Of a stretch of DNA of 39,023 nucleotides, positions 6,792-15,069 are shown one piece after another (positions within the stretch are counted from its first letter, which is position 1; each line of letters starts with the position of its first letter). The notes under the pieces were generated by a model, which made no database searches, had not been told where the DNA came from, and worked only from the letters and a program-made list of their open reading frames with translations. The translations under genes were made by a program, and so were the position numbers. This DNA is from Rhodothermales bacterium. GTDB taxonomy: Bacteria; Bacteroidota; Rhodothermia; Rhodothermales; Bin80. The stretch covers positions 1-39,023 of the forward strand of contig JANQES010000067.1 in assembly GCA_028278205.1 (NCBI GenBank), read 5' to 3'.

Positions 6792-7244
6792 ATGCTATCA
6801 AAAAGCTGCACATACGGCCTTCAAGCGGCGCTCTACCTGGCCGCGCACCCTCACGACGGCTACGTGCCGATCCGGCAGATCAGCGACGATCTGGGGCTTT
6901 CGCACCCGTTTTTGACCAAGGTGCTCCAACAACTCACCCGGAAGGGCCTGTTGCGGTCGGTACGTGGCATGCGCGGGGGTGTGGCGCTGGCCCAGGCGCC
7001 GGAGGCCGTCACCCTCGATGCCATCGTCGAGGCCATCGACGGGCGGGCGCTCTTCGAGGGGTGCATCCTCGGCCTGCCCGAATGCACAGCGGACAACCCG
7101 TGCGCTCTTCACGCGCACTGGGAAACGGTCGTCAACACCTTTTCAGCAACGTCGCTGAAAGACCTGGCAGCTACCACGCCTGACCGCCAGCCGCCCATGG
7201 GTTCGTCGTCCAATTCGGGCAAAACCGTTTCCATCCCTGCATGA
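6792..7244 (+). CDS. Rrf2 family transcriptional regulator with three cysteines (copy B)
   Basis: This 150-residue paralogue of the regulator at 4362 shares the same order: MLSKSCTYGLQAALYLAAHP, PIRQISDDLGLSHPFLTKVL, wing RGMRGGVALAQAP, and the cysteine loop CILGLPECTADNPC. Fe-S binding as in NsrR/RsrR is likely. It is the gene immediately upstream of the nos cluster, on the same strand, about 245 bases before the cytochrome c gene, so control of the nos genes is plausible. The C-terminal 25 residues (after LKDLAATTPDR) are not like copy A. Confidence 0.88.
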   Translation: MLSKSCTYGLQAALYLAAHPHDGYVPIRQISDDLGLSHPFLTKVLQQLTRKGLLRSVRGMRGGVALAQAPEAVTLDAIVEAIDGRALFEGCILGLPECTADNPCALHAHWETVVNTFSATSLKDLAATTPDRQPPMGSSSNSGKTVSIPA

Positions 7245-7295
7245 CTATCCACACCGAACATACCGCGTTCCAGCAAGCCGCCTTTGCCAGGAATC

Positions 7296-7369
7296 CCCTC
7301 ACACGTGAGGGCGGTCTTTCCCGGCAGGCTTGTAGTGTCTCGTCTGGCAAGCGCCTCGCCGGCGAGGCG
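7296..7369. repeat. Two small palindromes upstream of the nos cytochrome
   Basis: CCCTCACACGTGAGGG (7296-7311) and CGCCTCGCCGGCGAGGCG (7352-7369) are perfect palindromes lying between the second Rrf2 gene and the cytochrome c gene. They could be hairpins in the leader or protein-binding sites for control of the nos operon. Neither is followed by a T-run. Confidence 0.5.
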
Positions 7370-7489
7370 GTATTATGCGGCACACCTCCTTTCGTGGCCG
7401 ACGCTTCGGGGCGCTATCAGCCCGCTACAGCACGCACACCGAACGCTGCTGCCTGGACCGCCTCCTCAACCACCAAACGACAACGAGCC

Positions 7490-8002
7490 ATGAAACCGCC
7501 GGTTCATGTACATAAACGCCCTCTTTTCTTGTACGGGCTCCTGATCCTTCTGCTGATGGGCGCCGCCGCCTGCGGCGGTTCAGACACGCCCCCAGACAAC
7601 ACCAGCAGCGCAGCCCCGACCGGGCAAGACGGACTCTCAGAGGCGCAACTCGAAAACGGCATCGGCCCGATCACACAGATTGATCTGCCCGCGGCCATCG
7701 ACGCGGCGAAAGTGGCGCAGGGCGAGGAGATTTTCACGACCAAATGCGCCATCTGCCACAAGCTCGACGAACGCTTCACCGCGCCGCCGTTGGGCGACGT
7801 GCTGAGCCGTCGCACGCCGGAGTTTGTCATGAACATGATGCTCAACCCGGACGAGATGGTGCAGAAACACCCCGAAGTGAAAGCGATGCTGGCCGAGTAT
7901 TTCGTGCCCATGCCTAACCAGAACGTGACCGAGGACGAAGCACGCGCCGTCCTTGAGTATTTGCGCGACAACCAAACGGAGACGACCGACGCCGCCCAGT
8001 AG
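7490..8002 (+). CDS. Lipoprotein monoheme cytochrome c of the nos cluster
   Basis: This 170-residue protein has a lipoprotein signal (LFLYGLLILLLMGAAAC, lipid-attached Cys at about residue 24), a Ser/Thr/Pro-rich linker, and one class I cytochrome c domain with CAICH heme attachment. A methionine-rich stretch (VPMPNQNVTEDEARAVLEYL) near the C-terminus supplies the axial Met and closing helix. Nos clusters of the clade II type commonly include c-type cytochromes (nosC1/nosC2) that feed NosZ. Location 50 bases before nosZ supports that role. The ATG at 7490 is chosen because it begins the signal peptide; the preceding in-frame codons overlap the Rrf2 end. Confidence 0.88.
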   Translation: MKPPVHVHKRPLFLYGLLILLLMGAAACGGSDTPPDNTSSAAPTGQDGLSEAQLENGIGPITQIDLPAAIDAAKVAQGEEIFTTKCAICHKLDERFTAPPLGDVLSRRTPEFVMNMMLNPDEMVQKHPEVKAMLAEYFVPMPNQNVTEDEARAVLEYLRDNQTETTDAAQ

Positions 8003-8038
8003 CGGCGTCGCGCTTCTCTATCTGCTGAAATAACATTC

Positions 8039-8044
8039 AGGAGG
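8039..8044 (+). promoter_or_regulatory. Shine-Dalgarno of nosZ
   Basis: AGGAGG lies 8 bases before the nosZ ATG. Good Shine-Dalgarno sequences are rare in this window, so this one fixes the nosZ start and suggests strong initiation. Confidence 0.75.
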
Positions 8045-8052
8045 CACACACC

Positions 8053-10017
8053 ATGTCAACCATCCTCTCCAAACAATTCCTGCTCGGCGCCGGTGCCGTG
8101 GTGCTGGCGGGGGTTGTGTTTTTCGCCTGCCAGACCGCCGGCACGCAGGCCGTCGGCGGCAACAGCCCTGCTGCGCAAGTCTACGTTGCGCCGGGCGAGT
8201 ATGACGAGTTCTACGCCTTCTTCTCGGGCGGCTTCAGCGGCAACCTGACCGTCTACGGGCTACCTTCGGGGCGCCACCTGAAGGACGTGCCGGTCTTCTC
8301 GCAGTTTCCGGAAAACGGCTGGGGCTATACCGAAGAGACCAAGCCGATGATGAACACCTCCTACGGCTTCGTGCCGTGGGACGACGCCCACCACCCGGAG
8401 CTGTCGATGACCAACGGCGTGCCCGATGGCCGGTGGATCTTTATCAACGCCAACAACACGCCCCGTGTGGCACGCATCGACCTGACGACGTTCGAGACTG
8501 AGGAGATCATCGAGATTCCGAACTCGGCGGGCAACCACGGCTCGCCGTTCATCACGCCCAACTCGAAGTACCTCGTCGCCTCGACGCGCTTTAGCGTGCC
8601 GATTCCGCAGCGCGACATGGCCATCGACGAATATGCGGGCAACTTCAAAGGCACGCTTTCCTTCATCCGGGCCGATACGCCCGGCGAGATGGACGTGGCC
8701 TTCCAGGTGCTCGTGCCCGGCTACAACTACGACCTGGCACACGCCGGCAAAGGCCCGTCGTTCGGCTGGATGTTCTTCACCTCCTACAACTCGGAGGAAG
8801 CCCACACGCTGCTGGAGGTCAACGCCTCGCAGAATGACAAAGACTTCATCGCAGCGGTCAACTGGCAGCGCGCCGAGGAATGCGTCTCCGGCGGCAACTC
8901 CAGCCAGATGAACACCCGCTACTTCCACAACTACCTGAACCCGGCCACGCGCTCGGCGGTCTCGACCGAGAAAACCTCGGTGACGGTGCTCGAACCGGCC
9001 GACTGCCCCGGGCTGGTCTACTACCTGCCCACGCCCAAGTCGCCCCACGGCGTCGACGTCGATCCGTCGGGGCAGTACATCGTAGCCGGCGGCAAGCTGG
9101 CGACGGTCATCCCGGTGCATTCGTTCGCGAAGATGCAGCAGGCCATCGCCGACGAAGCCTTCGAGACGACGATTGACGGCATCCCGGTGCTGCAATATGA
9201 TGCCGTCCTCGCGGGCGAGGTCGAGAATCCGGGCCTGGGGCCGCTGCATACGGAGTTCGACGGCAACGGCTTTGCCTACACGACGGCCTTCATCTCGTCC
9301 GAGATCGTCAAGTGGCGGCTGGGTGAACCGTGGGACGTGGTCGATCGGATCTCGGTCTGGTATAGCGTCGGACACTTGATGATTCCGGGCGGCGACAGCC
9401 AGCAGCCCTGGGGCAAGTATCTCGTGGCGATGAACAAGATCACCAAAGACCGCTACCTGCCCACCGGCCCCGAACTGGCCCACGCAGCACAGCTCATCGA
9501 CATCAGCGGCGAGAAGATGCGCATCCTGCTCGACTTCCCGACGATGGGCGAGCCGCACTACGCGCAGGCGCTACCCGCCGAGCTGATCATGGACAAGCAG
9601 GTGCAGTTCTTCCCCATCGGCGAGAACCAGCATCCGCACGCCACCAAGAGCCGGGACGAGGCGCGCGTCGAGCGCAACGGCAATGAGGTGCATGTCTACA
9701 TGACGACGATTCGCACCAACTTCACCCCGGACAACATCGAGGGCGTCCAGGTAGGCGACGAGGTCTACTTCCACGTGACGAACCTGGAGCAGGATTGGGA
9801 CGTCCCGCACGGCTTTGCCATCACCGGCGCCAACAACGCCGAGTTGTTGATCATGCCGGGTGAAACACGCACGCTAAAATGGATGCCCAAAGGCGAAGGC
9901 GTCTACCCGTTCTACTGCACCGACTTCTGCTCGGCGCTCCACCAGGAGATGCAGGGATACATCCGCGTCTCGCCCGCCGGGTCGAACACGCCCCTGGCCT
10001 TCGGGACGGGGCAATGA
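8053..10017 (+). CDS. nosZ: Nitrous oxide reductase, clade II
   Basis: This 654-residue periplasmic enzyme reduces N2O to N2. The N-terminus lacks a twin-arginine motif and instead has a Sec-type signal with a possible lipobox (VVFFAC, C26), as in clade II enzymes. The seven-bladed propeller carries CuZ histidines: H113/H114 in DDAHHPELS, H162 in NHGSPF, and later SPHGVDVDPSG, PLHTEFDG, SVGHLMIPGG and GEPHYAQ. The C-terminal cupredoxin binds CuA with H586 (VPHGFAI), C622, C626, H630 and M633 in CTDFCSALHQEM. The residue between the cysteines that is Trp in clade I is Asp here, again a clade II trait. All ligands look intact. nosL, nosD, nosF and nosY follow. Confidence 0.97.
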   Translation: MSTILSKQFLLGAGAVVLAGVVFFACQTAGTQAVGGNSPAAQVYVAPGEYDEFYAFFSGGFSGNLTVYGLPSGRHLKDVPVFSQFPENGWGYTEETKPMMNTSYGFVPWDDAHHPELSMTNGVPDGRWIFINANNTPRVARIDLTTFETEEIIEIPNSAGNHGSPFITPNSKYLVASTRFSVPIPQRDMAIDEYAGNFKGTLSFIRADTPGEMDVAFQVLVPGYNYDLAHAGKGPSFGWMFFTSYNSEEAHTLLEVNASQNDKDFIAAVNWQRAEECVSGGNSSQMNTRYFHNYLNPATRSAVSTEKTSVTVLEPADCPGLVYYLPTPKSPHGVDVDPSGQYIVAGGKLATVIPVHSFAKMQQAIADEAFETTIDGIPVLQYDAVLAGEVENPGLGPLHTEFDGNGFAYTTAFISSEIVKWRLGEPWDVVDRISVWYSVGHLMIPGGDSQQPWGKYLVAMNKITKDRYLPTGPELAHAAQLIDISGEKMRILLDFPTMGEPHYAQALPAELIMDKQVQFFPIGENQHPHATKSRDEARVERNGNEVHVYMTTIRTNFTPDNIEGVQVGDEVYFHVTNLEQDWDVPHGFAITGANNAELLIMPGETRTLKWMPKGEGVYPFYCTDFCSALHQEMQGYIRVSPAGSNTPLAFGTGQ

Positions 10018-10097
10018 CTTTGGGAAAGGGTGAAAGGGGGCAAGGGTGAGAGGGAGATTTCTTTCCTCGCCTTTTCTCCCTCTCCCCCTCTCCCAAA
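10018..10097. repeat. Purine/pyrimidine hairpin repeat, nosZ-nosBL junction
   Basis: The left arm is built of GGGAAAG/GGTGAAAG/GGGGCAAG-like words, the right arm of their complement (CTTTTCTCCC...CTCCCAAAA). It starts at the nosZ stop codon and ends about 13 bases before the next ATG. The arms are degenerate tandem words of 7-8 bases. The stem could slow exonucleases or attenuate transcription after nosZ. Confidence 0.7.
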
Positions 10098-10110
10098 ACA
10101 AAACAGAACC

Positions 10111-11193
10111 ATGAGTAATTCCTCGAAAATAGCCCTTGCCGTTGCTGCGTTGGCGCTGGGGTTGATGTACGTCTTCCCACTGTGGAGCATCACGCTGGAG
10201 GCGCCGCAGTATCCCGAAGGCATCGGGATGTACATCCAGATCAACAACGTCACGGGGCACAAGGCCAACGATCTCGATAACATCAACGGGCTCAATCACT
10301 ACATCGGGATGAAGACCATCGAGCCCGACACCATCGCCGAGTTGAAGATCATGCCGTGGATCATCGGCTTTTTGATGGCGCTGGGGCTGGCCGCTGCTGC
10401 GCTGGGCAAGCGATGGATGCTCTATGCCTGGGCCGGCATCTTCCTCGTAACGGCCATCGCCGGGCTGATCGATTTTTACCTGTGGGAATACGACTACGGG
10501 CATAACCTCGACCCGACGGCGGCCATCAAGGTGCCGGGGATGAACTACCAGCCGCCGCTGATCGGCTCGAAGAAGCTGTTGAATTTCGTCGCGCATTCGT
10601 GGCCGGCCCTCGGAGGCTGGGCGGCGTTCGCGTCGCTGGCAACGGGGCTGACGCTGTCTTTTCTGGAATGGAAGCGCGCCCGGATGAATCAGGTTGTTGC
10701 CGATACGCGGCATCTGGTGGCAGCGGTGACGGCGTTTTTCGTGCTGACCCTGGCGGCCTGCACGCCCGCGCCCAGGCCCATCGTCCATGGCGAAGACCAT
10801 TGCGCCTATTGCAAGATGACCATCGCGCACGAGCAGTACGGCGCCGAGCTGGTCACCACCAAAGGCAAAGTCTACCTGTTCGACTCAATCGAATGCCTGG
10901 CCGCGCATCAACTCGAAGAGCGCGTAGCAGCCGACGACGTGCATTCGCTCTGGGTGGTCGATTTTCAGGATCCGCCCAACCTGATCACGGTGAGCGATGC
11001 CTTTTTTCTGCACAGCCGCGACCTCCGCAGCCCGATGGGCGCCAACCTGACGGCCTTCGGGCCGGGCATCACGCAGCAGGCCGTCACGCATTCGTTCTTC
11101 GGCGAAATCCTCGACTGGAACGACGTGCTCGGCCTCGTGGATACCACGATGCTGGGCGACGGCCCGATGCATCCGACCGGGCACAGGCCATAA
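10111..11193 (+). CDS. Membrane protein fused to NosL copper chaperone
   Basis: This 360-residue protein has two parts. Residues 1-190 have about four membrane helices (5-25, 80-98, 102-122, 160-185) and a periplasmic loop with GHKANDLDNINGLNHYIGM; proteins like this follow nosZ in many clade II clusters (compare nosB). Residues 192-360 are NosL, the periplasmic Cu(I) chaperone for NosZ, with DHCAYCKMTIAHEQYGAEL (C231, C234, M236) and FDSIECLAAH (C262). The join is continuous, without stop or frameshift in the given sequence. The NosL part still has a lipoprotein-like signal (FFVLTLAAC, C217) and an internal ATG at 10684, so it could also be made separately. Fusion versus a lost stop codon is open. 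Confidence 0.85.
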   Translation: MSNSSKIALAVAALALGLMYVFPLWSITLEAPQYPEGIGMYIQINNVTGHKANDLDNINGLNHYIGMKTIEPDTIAELKIMPWIIGFLMALGLAAAALGKRWMLYAWAGIFLVTAIAGLIDFYLWEYDYGHNLDPTAAIKVPGMNYQPPLIGSKKLLNFVAHSWPALGGWAAFASLATGLTLSFLEWKRARMNQVVADTRHLVAAVTAFFVLTLAACTPAPRPIVHGEDHCAYCKMTIAHEQYGAELVTTKGKVYLFDSIECLAAHQLEERVAADDVHSLWVVDFQDPPNLITVSDAFFLHSRDLRSPMGANLTAFGPGITQQAVTHSFFGEILDWNDVLGLVDTTMLGDGPMHPTGHRP

Positions 11194-11201
11194 CCGACGG
11201 C

Positions 11202-11526
11202 TGGCAGACACACCCCGCCGCTTCGCGGCACCCCTGTCAAGAGGAGGTTTGAAACGTTTGCGGCGACCAGAAGACACGAGCCGAAGGCGACTGACGCAGT
11301 AAAGTCCCTTCTTGAGAGGCAGGGCTGTTCAGTTCTCTGAAAAAGCAGCAAAAACCGCCCCCTTGAGGGGGCTGTCGCGTAGCGACTGGGGGTGTCTTTA
11401 GGCCGTTAGGACACCCTCCGACCTCGCCTCCGGCGAGCCCACCTCCCTCAAGGGAGGGGTTCGCACAGAGAACTGAACAGCCCTGCCTCTTGAGAGGGGT
11501 GCGGAGCGAGGCGGGATGTGTCTACC
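11202..11526. repeat. Large nested inverted repeat upstream of nosD
   Basis: The outer arms (about 11202-11245 and 11487-11526, sharing AGACACA-CCCGCC-GCACCCCT-TCAAG words) and inner perfect 24-base arms at 11316-11339 and 11466-11489 fold the whole intergenic space into one palindrome. Its centre has further small hairpins (CCCCCTTGAGGGGG near 11359-11372; CCTCCCTCAAGGGAGGGG near 11442-11459). The stretch 11273-11302 is a dispersed word also found at 22917-22946. It looks like stacked MITE-type intergenic repeats. No coding sequence is seen. Confidence 0.7.
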
Positions 11527-11581
11527 ATCGACCCGGACCAGCACAGCGTAGAATTTTACAGACCCTACGAATCACGCCAAA

Positions 11582-12829
11582 ATGACCCGATTTGCCCCCA
11601 TATCGTGTTTCCTGGTTGCCCTGCTCGTGCTGGGTAGGCCGGCGCTGGCGCAGGACGTCGTCGTCTCGCCGGAGGGGCCGGTGAAGAGCCTCAGCGCGGC
11701 TATCGAACAGGCGCCGCCGGGCGGGCGCATCGTCGTCCGTGAGGGCGTCTACCGCGAGCCGACCGTCGTCGTCGATAAGCCCGTGACGATCACCGGTGAG
11801 GGGCAAGCCGTGCTCGACGGCCAGGGCGAGCGCCAGATCATGACCGTCACCGCCGACAGCGTGACGGTGCGCGGGCTGATCTTCCGCAACGTGGGCGTGA
11901 GTTTCGTCGAAGACCGGGCCGGGCTCAAGGTGGATGACGCGCGGCAGTGCGTGATCGAAGACAACCGGTTCGAGGACACGTTCTTCGGCATCTACCTGGC
12001 CAAGACGGCCCACTGCCGCGTGGCCGGCAACGTGCTTCAGGGCACGGGCGCCACCGAGACGCAGTCCGGCAACGGCATCCACCTGTGGTATTCTAAAGAC
12101 ATCGAAGTCGAAAACAACACCATCCGAGGGCACCGCGACGGCATCTACTTCGAGTTTGTCGAAGACAGCCGCATCGCCGGTAATCTCAGCGAGGTCAACC
12201 TGCGCTACGGGCTGCATTTCATGTTTTCGGATCGATGCCAGTACCGCGACAACGTCTTCCGCAATAACGACGCCGGCGTGGCGGTGATGTACACCAAGCA
12301 CGTCGAGATGAGCGGCAACCGCTTCGAGCACAACTGGGGTAGCGCTGCCTTCGGGCTGCTGCTTAAGGATATCACAGACAGCCGCGTCGAGGACAACCTC
12401 TTCGTCAAAAACACCATCGGTGTCTACGCCGAGGCCGCCAACCGCATCCGCTTCGAGCGCAATCATTTTCAGGAAAACGGGTGGGCCGTCAAGATCATGG
12501 CCAACAGCCTCGACAACGTCTTCACCCGCAACAACTTCATCGCCAACACCTTCGACGTGGCCACCAACAGCAGCCGGAAGCACCGCAGCCGGTTCGAGCA
12601 AAATTACTGGGACAACTACGAGGGCTACGACCTCGACCGCGACGGCTACGGCGACGTGCCCTTCCGCCCGGTGCGGCTCTTCTCGATCATCGTCGAGAAA
12701 AACGAGCCGTCGCTGCTGCTCCTGCGCAGCTTCTTCATCGACGTGCTCGACGCGGCGGAACGGGTGGTGCCCTCAATCACTCCGGAAACACTGGCCGATG
12801 AGAAGCCGGTGATGAAGAGGATTTTATAG
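11582..12829 (+). CDS. nosD: NosD, periplasmic beta-helix copper-maturation protein
   Basis: This 415-residue protein has a Sec signal peptide (FLVALLVLGRPALA) followed by a right-handed parallel beta-helix of CASH type. Repeats rich in Asn/Asp/Gly such as VIEDNRFEDTFFGIYLAKTA, DIEVENNTIRGHRDGIYFEF, YRDNVFRNNDAGVAVMYT and NHFQENGWAVKIMANS are diagnostic. NosD works with the NosFY ABC transporter and NosL to assemble the CuZ site of NosZ. Length and content match the family. It lies between the NosL fusion and nosF. The last codons overlap a hairpin repeat. Confidence 0.95.
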   Translation: MTRFAPISCFLVALLVLGRPALAQDVVVSPEGPVKSLSAAIEQAPPGGRIVVREGVYREPTVVVDKPVTITGEGQAVLDGQGERQIMTVTADSVTVRGLIFRNVGVSFVEDRAGLKVDDARQCVIEDNRFEDTFFGIYLAKTAHCRVAGNVLQGTGATETQSGNGIHLWYSKDIEVENNTIRGHRDGIYFEFVEDSRIAGNLSEVNLRYGLHFMFSDRCQYRDNVFRNNDAGVAVMYTKHVEMSGNRFEHNWGSAAFGLLLKDITDSRVEDNLFVKNTIGVYAEAANRIRFERNHFQENGWAVKIMANSLDNVFTRNNFIANTFDVATNSSRKHRSRFEQNYWDNYEGYDLDRDGYGDVPFRPVRLFSIIVEKNEPSLLLLRSFFIDVLDAAERVVPSITPETLADEKPVMKRIL

Positions 12830-12904
12830 TGTTTTAGTGTTCGAGTGTTATAGTGTTTTAGTTCTCTTCTCGCAAACACTCAAACACCATAACACTAAAA
12901 CACC
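12825..12904. repeat. AGTGTTTT-type hairpin repeat, nosD-nosF junction
   Basis: The left arm (12825-12861) is tandem 8-mers close to TAGTGTTT; the right arm (12875-12904) is the complement, close to AAACACTA. The hairpin includes the nosD stop codon and ends about 20 bases before the nosF ATG. There is no Shine-Dalgarno between it and the start. Confidence 0.75.
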
Positions 12905-12924
12905 CACAACACAACACCGAAACG

Positions 12925-13716
12925 ATGATCGACATCGTAGGCATAGAAAAGCGCTTCGGTCGCCTCCGCGTGTTGCGGGGGTTAGACCTGCGCATCGAGC
13001 GGGGGACGGTCACCGCCATCGTAGGGCCGAACGCCTCGGGCAAGACGACGCTGATCAAGGCGATCCTGGGCTTGATCAAACCCGATGGCGGGCACATCGT
13101 CTTCGACGGCGTCAAGCTCAACGGCGCCTGGAATTACCGCGAGCGCATCGGCTACATGCCGCAGCTGGCGCGCTTTCCGGATAATCTCAGCGCCCGCGAA
13201 GTCATCGACATGCTCAAAGACCTGCGCGGTCGCCCCGATGACCTCGACGAAGAGTTGCTGACGGCATTCGACCTCGAAAGTGAACTCGGCAAGCCGCTGC
13301 GGACGCTTTCGGGCGGGACGCGCCAGAAGATCAGCGCCGTGGTGGCTTTCCTCTTCCGTCCCGACGTGCTCATCCTCGACGAGCCGACGGCCGGCCTCGA
13401 CCCCGTCGCCAGCAGCATCCTCAAAGATAAGATCCTGCGCGAGCGCGACGCCGGCACCACGTTCATCCTGACCTCGCACATCATGAGCGAGATCGAAGAA
13501 CTGGCCGACGACATCGCGTTTTTGCTCGACGGCACGGTGCATTTCGCCGGCTCGACAACCGAGATCAAAGCGACGACCGGGCAACCCCGCCTCGAACGCG
13601 CCATCGCGCAGTTGTTGACGATGGATAAACCCGCGCTCGGCACGCCGTCTACGAACGGCCACTCGAAGACGCCGGAACGCTTCGTTGCCGCAGATGCCAT
13701 CGCCCCCAAACCCTGA
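12925..13716 (+). CDS. nosF: NosF, ABC transporter ATPase
   Basis: This 263-residue ATP-binding subunit has Walker A GPNASGKTT (34-42), Q-loop in GYMPQ, signature LSGGTRQK, Walker B VLILDEPTAGLDP and the switch His in LTSHIMSE. It pairs with the membrane protein NosY, and together with NosD the complex matures the NosZ CuZ centre, probably through sulfur and copper handling. About 40 C-terminal residues after the ATPase core look unstructured. nosY starts 7 bases after the stop, so the two are co-translated units of one operon. Confidence 0.95.
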   Translation: MIDIVGIEKRFGRLRVLRGLDLRIERGTVTAIVGPNASGKTTLIKAILGLIKPDGGHIVFDGVKLNGAWNYRERIGYMPQLARFPDNLSAREVIDMLKDLRGRPDDLDEELLTAFDLESELGKPLRTLSGGTRQKISAVVAFLFRPDVLILDEPTAGLDPVASSILKDKILRERDAGTTFILTSHIMSEIEELADDIAFLLDGTVHFAGSTTEIKATTGQPRLERAIAQLLTMDKPALGTPSTNGHSKTPERFVAADAIAPKP

Positions 13717-13723
13717 CAGTCCG

Positions 13724-14515
13724 ATGCAGACGACGGCCAAAGTCATCAAATATGAACTGAGCGACGTGATCCGCAGCAAGTGGATCGTGCTCTACGCGCT
13801 GTTTTTCCTCGTCGTTACTGAAGCGCTCTTTCAGTTCGGCGGCGGCAGCGCCCGGGCGTTGCTCAGCCTCTCGAACCTGGTGCTGATCATCATCCCCCTC
13901 ATCAGCATCCTCTTCGGCACGATGTACCTCTACAACGCCCGCGCGTTCGTCGAACTGCTCTTGACGCAGCCGGTAGACCGCAAGACGTTGTTCGGCGGGC
14001 TTTACACGGGGCTGGCGCTGCCGCTCTCGGCGGGGTTTCTGGCCGGCGCCGGGTTGCCGTTTGCCTTCCACGGCGTCGAAGCCGCCTCGCACGCGACGAC
14101 GCTGATGACGCTCTTGCTGAGCGGCGTGCTGCTGACGTGCATCTTCACGGCGCTGGCCTTTTTGATCGCTGTGACGTTCGAAGACAAAGTGCGCGGCCTC
14201 GGCGTGGCCATCCTGCTGTGGCTCTTCTTCGCGGTGCTCTACGACGGCCTGGTGCTGCTGCTCCTGAACGCCTTCGCCGCCTACCCGCTGGAGCAACCGA
14301 TGATCGCGCTGATGCTGCTCAACCCCATCGACATGGCGCGTGTGCTGCTGCTGCTGACGTTCGATGTCTCGGCGCTGATGGGTTACACCGGGGCGGTCTT
14401 CGAACAATTTTTCGGCAGCCTCCTCGGCGTGGGCCTTTCGACGGCAGCCCTCGGCGTCTGGGTAGCCGCGCCGCTGTTTTGGGGATGGCGGCTTTTTAGG
14501 AAGAAAGACTTTTAG
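13724..14515 (+). CDS. nosY: NosY, ABC transporter permease
   Basis: This 263-residue membrane protein has about six hydrophobic helices. The N-terminal amphipathic segment VIKYELSDVIRSKWIVLYAL and TQPVDRKTLFGGLYTG loop match the ABC-2/NosY family. It forms the membrane channel of the NosDFY complex. The start at 13724 follows the nosF stop by 7 bases; an upstream in-frame ATG at 13685 would overlap nosF and adds no plausible sequence. It is the last obvious nos gene. Confidence 0.93.
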   Translation: MQTTAKVIKYELSDVIRSKWIVLYALFFLVVTEALFQFGGGSARALLSLSNLVLIIIPLISILFGTMYLYNARAFVELLLTQPVDRKTLFGGLYTGLALPLSAGFLAGAGLPFAFHGVEAASHATTLMTLLLSGVLLTCIFTALAFLIAVTFEDKVRGLGVAILLWLFFAVLYDGLVLLLLNAFAAYPLEQPMIALMLLNPIDMARVLLLLTFDVSALMGYTGAVFEQFFGSLLGVGLSTAALGVWVAAPLFWGWRLFRKKDF

Positions 14516-14576
14516 GCGGTGGGGAAACGGGAGGTGATAGGTCTCATCGTCTCACTTTGCATACAGGTTGGTGTTG

Positions 14577-14642
14577 GTCATGGGTCATGAGTCATGGGTG
14601 AAAAGCAAAACTCTCATGACCCATGACTCATGACTCATGACC
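14577..14642. repeat. GTCATGG/GTCATGA heptamer hairpin repeat, after nosY
   Basis: Left arm 14577-14599 is GGTCATGGGTCATGAGTCAT and onward; right arm 14611-14642 is tandem CTCATGA/CCCATGA. The period is 7 bases. Close relatives lie at 25311-25386 and 34287-34362. It lies in the leader of the cupin gene. Confidence 0.8.
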
Positions 14643-14692
14643 GACGCGAAACGTCCAACGAAGCGCAAACACCGAAAAATAGCACCCTCGTC

Positions 14693-15010
14693 ATGGAAGA
14701 CACGGCCACAAAAGCCCAACGGCTCGAAGACCTCGCGGCGTATCAGCCCGGCGCTATCGTCAGCCGGATGCTGTTGAAGAAGCCGGGCGGCAACGTCACG
14801 CTCTTTGCCTTCAGCCGGAGCGAGAGCCTGAGCGAGCACACCACGCCGCACGACGCGCTCGTCTACGTCGTTGATGGCGAGACCGACATCGACATCGGCG
14901 ACGAGACGCACCGGGTGGCTGCCGGCGAGACGATCACGCTGCCGGCGAACGTGCCGCACGCCGTGCGCGCCGTCACCGATTTCAAGATGTTGCTCGTCAT
15001 GCTTAAGTGA
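14693..15010 (+). CDS. Small cupin-domain protein
   Basis: This 105-residue single cupin has the first motif around HTTPHDALVYVVDGETDIDIG (H in SEHTTPH, E in GETDI) and the second motif LPANVPHAVRAV with its conserved Pro and His. It is cytoplasmic with no signal. Cupins of this size bind a metal or small ligand, and no function can be given. Start at 14693 is preferred over the upstream ATG that lies inside the hairpin repeat. It may be co-transcribed with nosY or the amidohydrolase. Confidence 0.75.
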   Translation: MEDTATKAQRLEDLAAYQPGAIVSRMLLKKPGGNVTLFAFSRSESLSEHTTPHDALVYVVDGETDIDIGDETHRVAAGETITLPANVPHAVRAVTDFKMLLVMLK

Positions 15011-15069
15011 GGGCACACCCACGCGTCAATAAAGTATAACCTCCGACGACGTATTGTGGAGGTCACGCT

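Noticed and set aside
14577..14642. CRISPR-like array from repeated GTCATGA words
   Set aside because: Units are 7 bases with no unique spacers, in inverted arms; no cas genes are visible.
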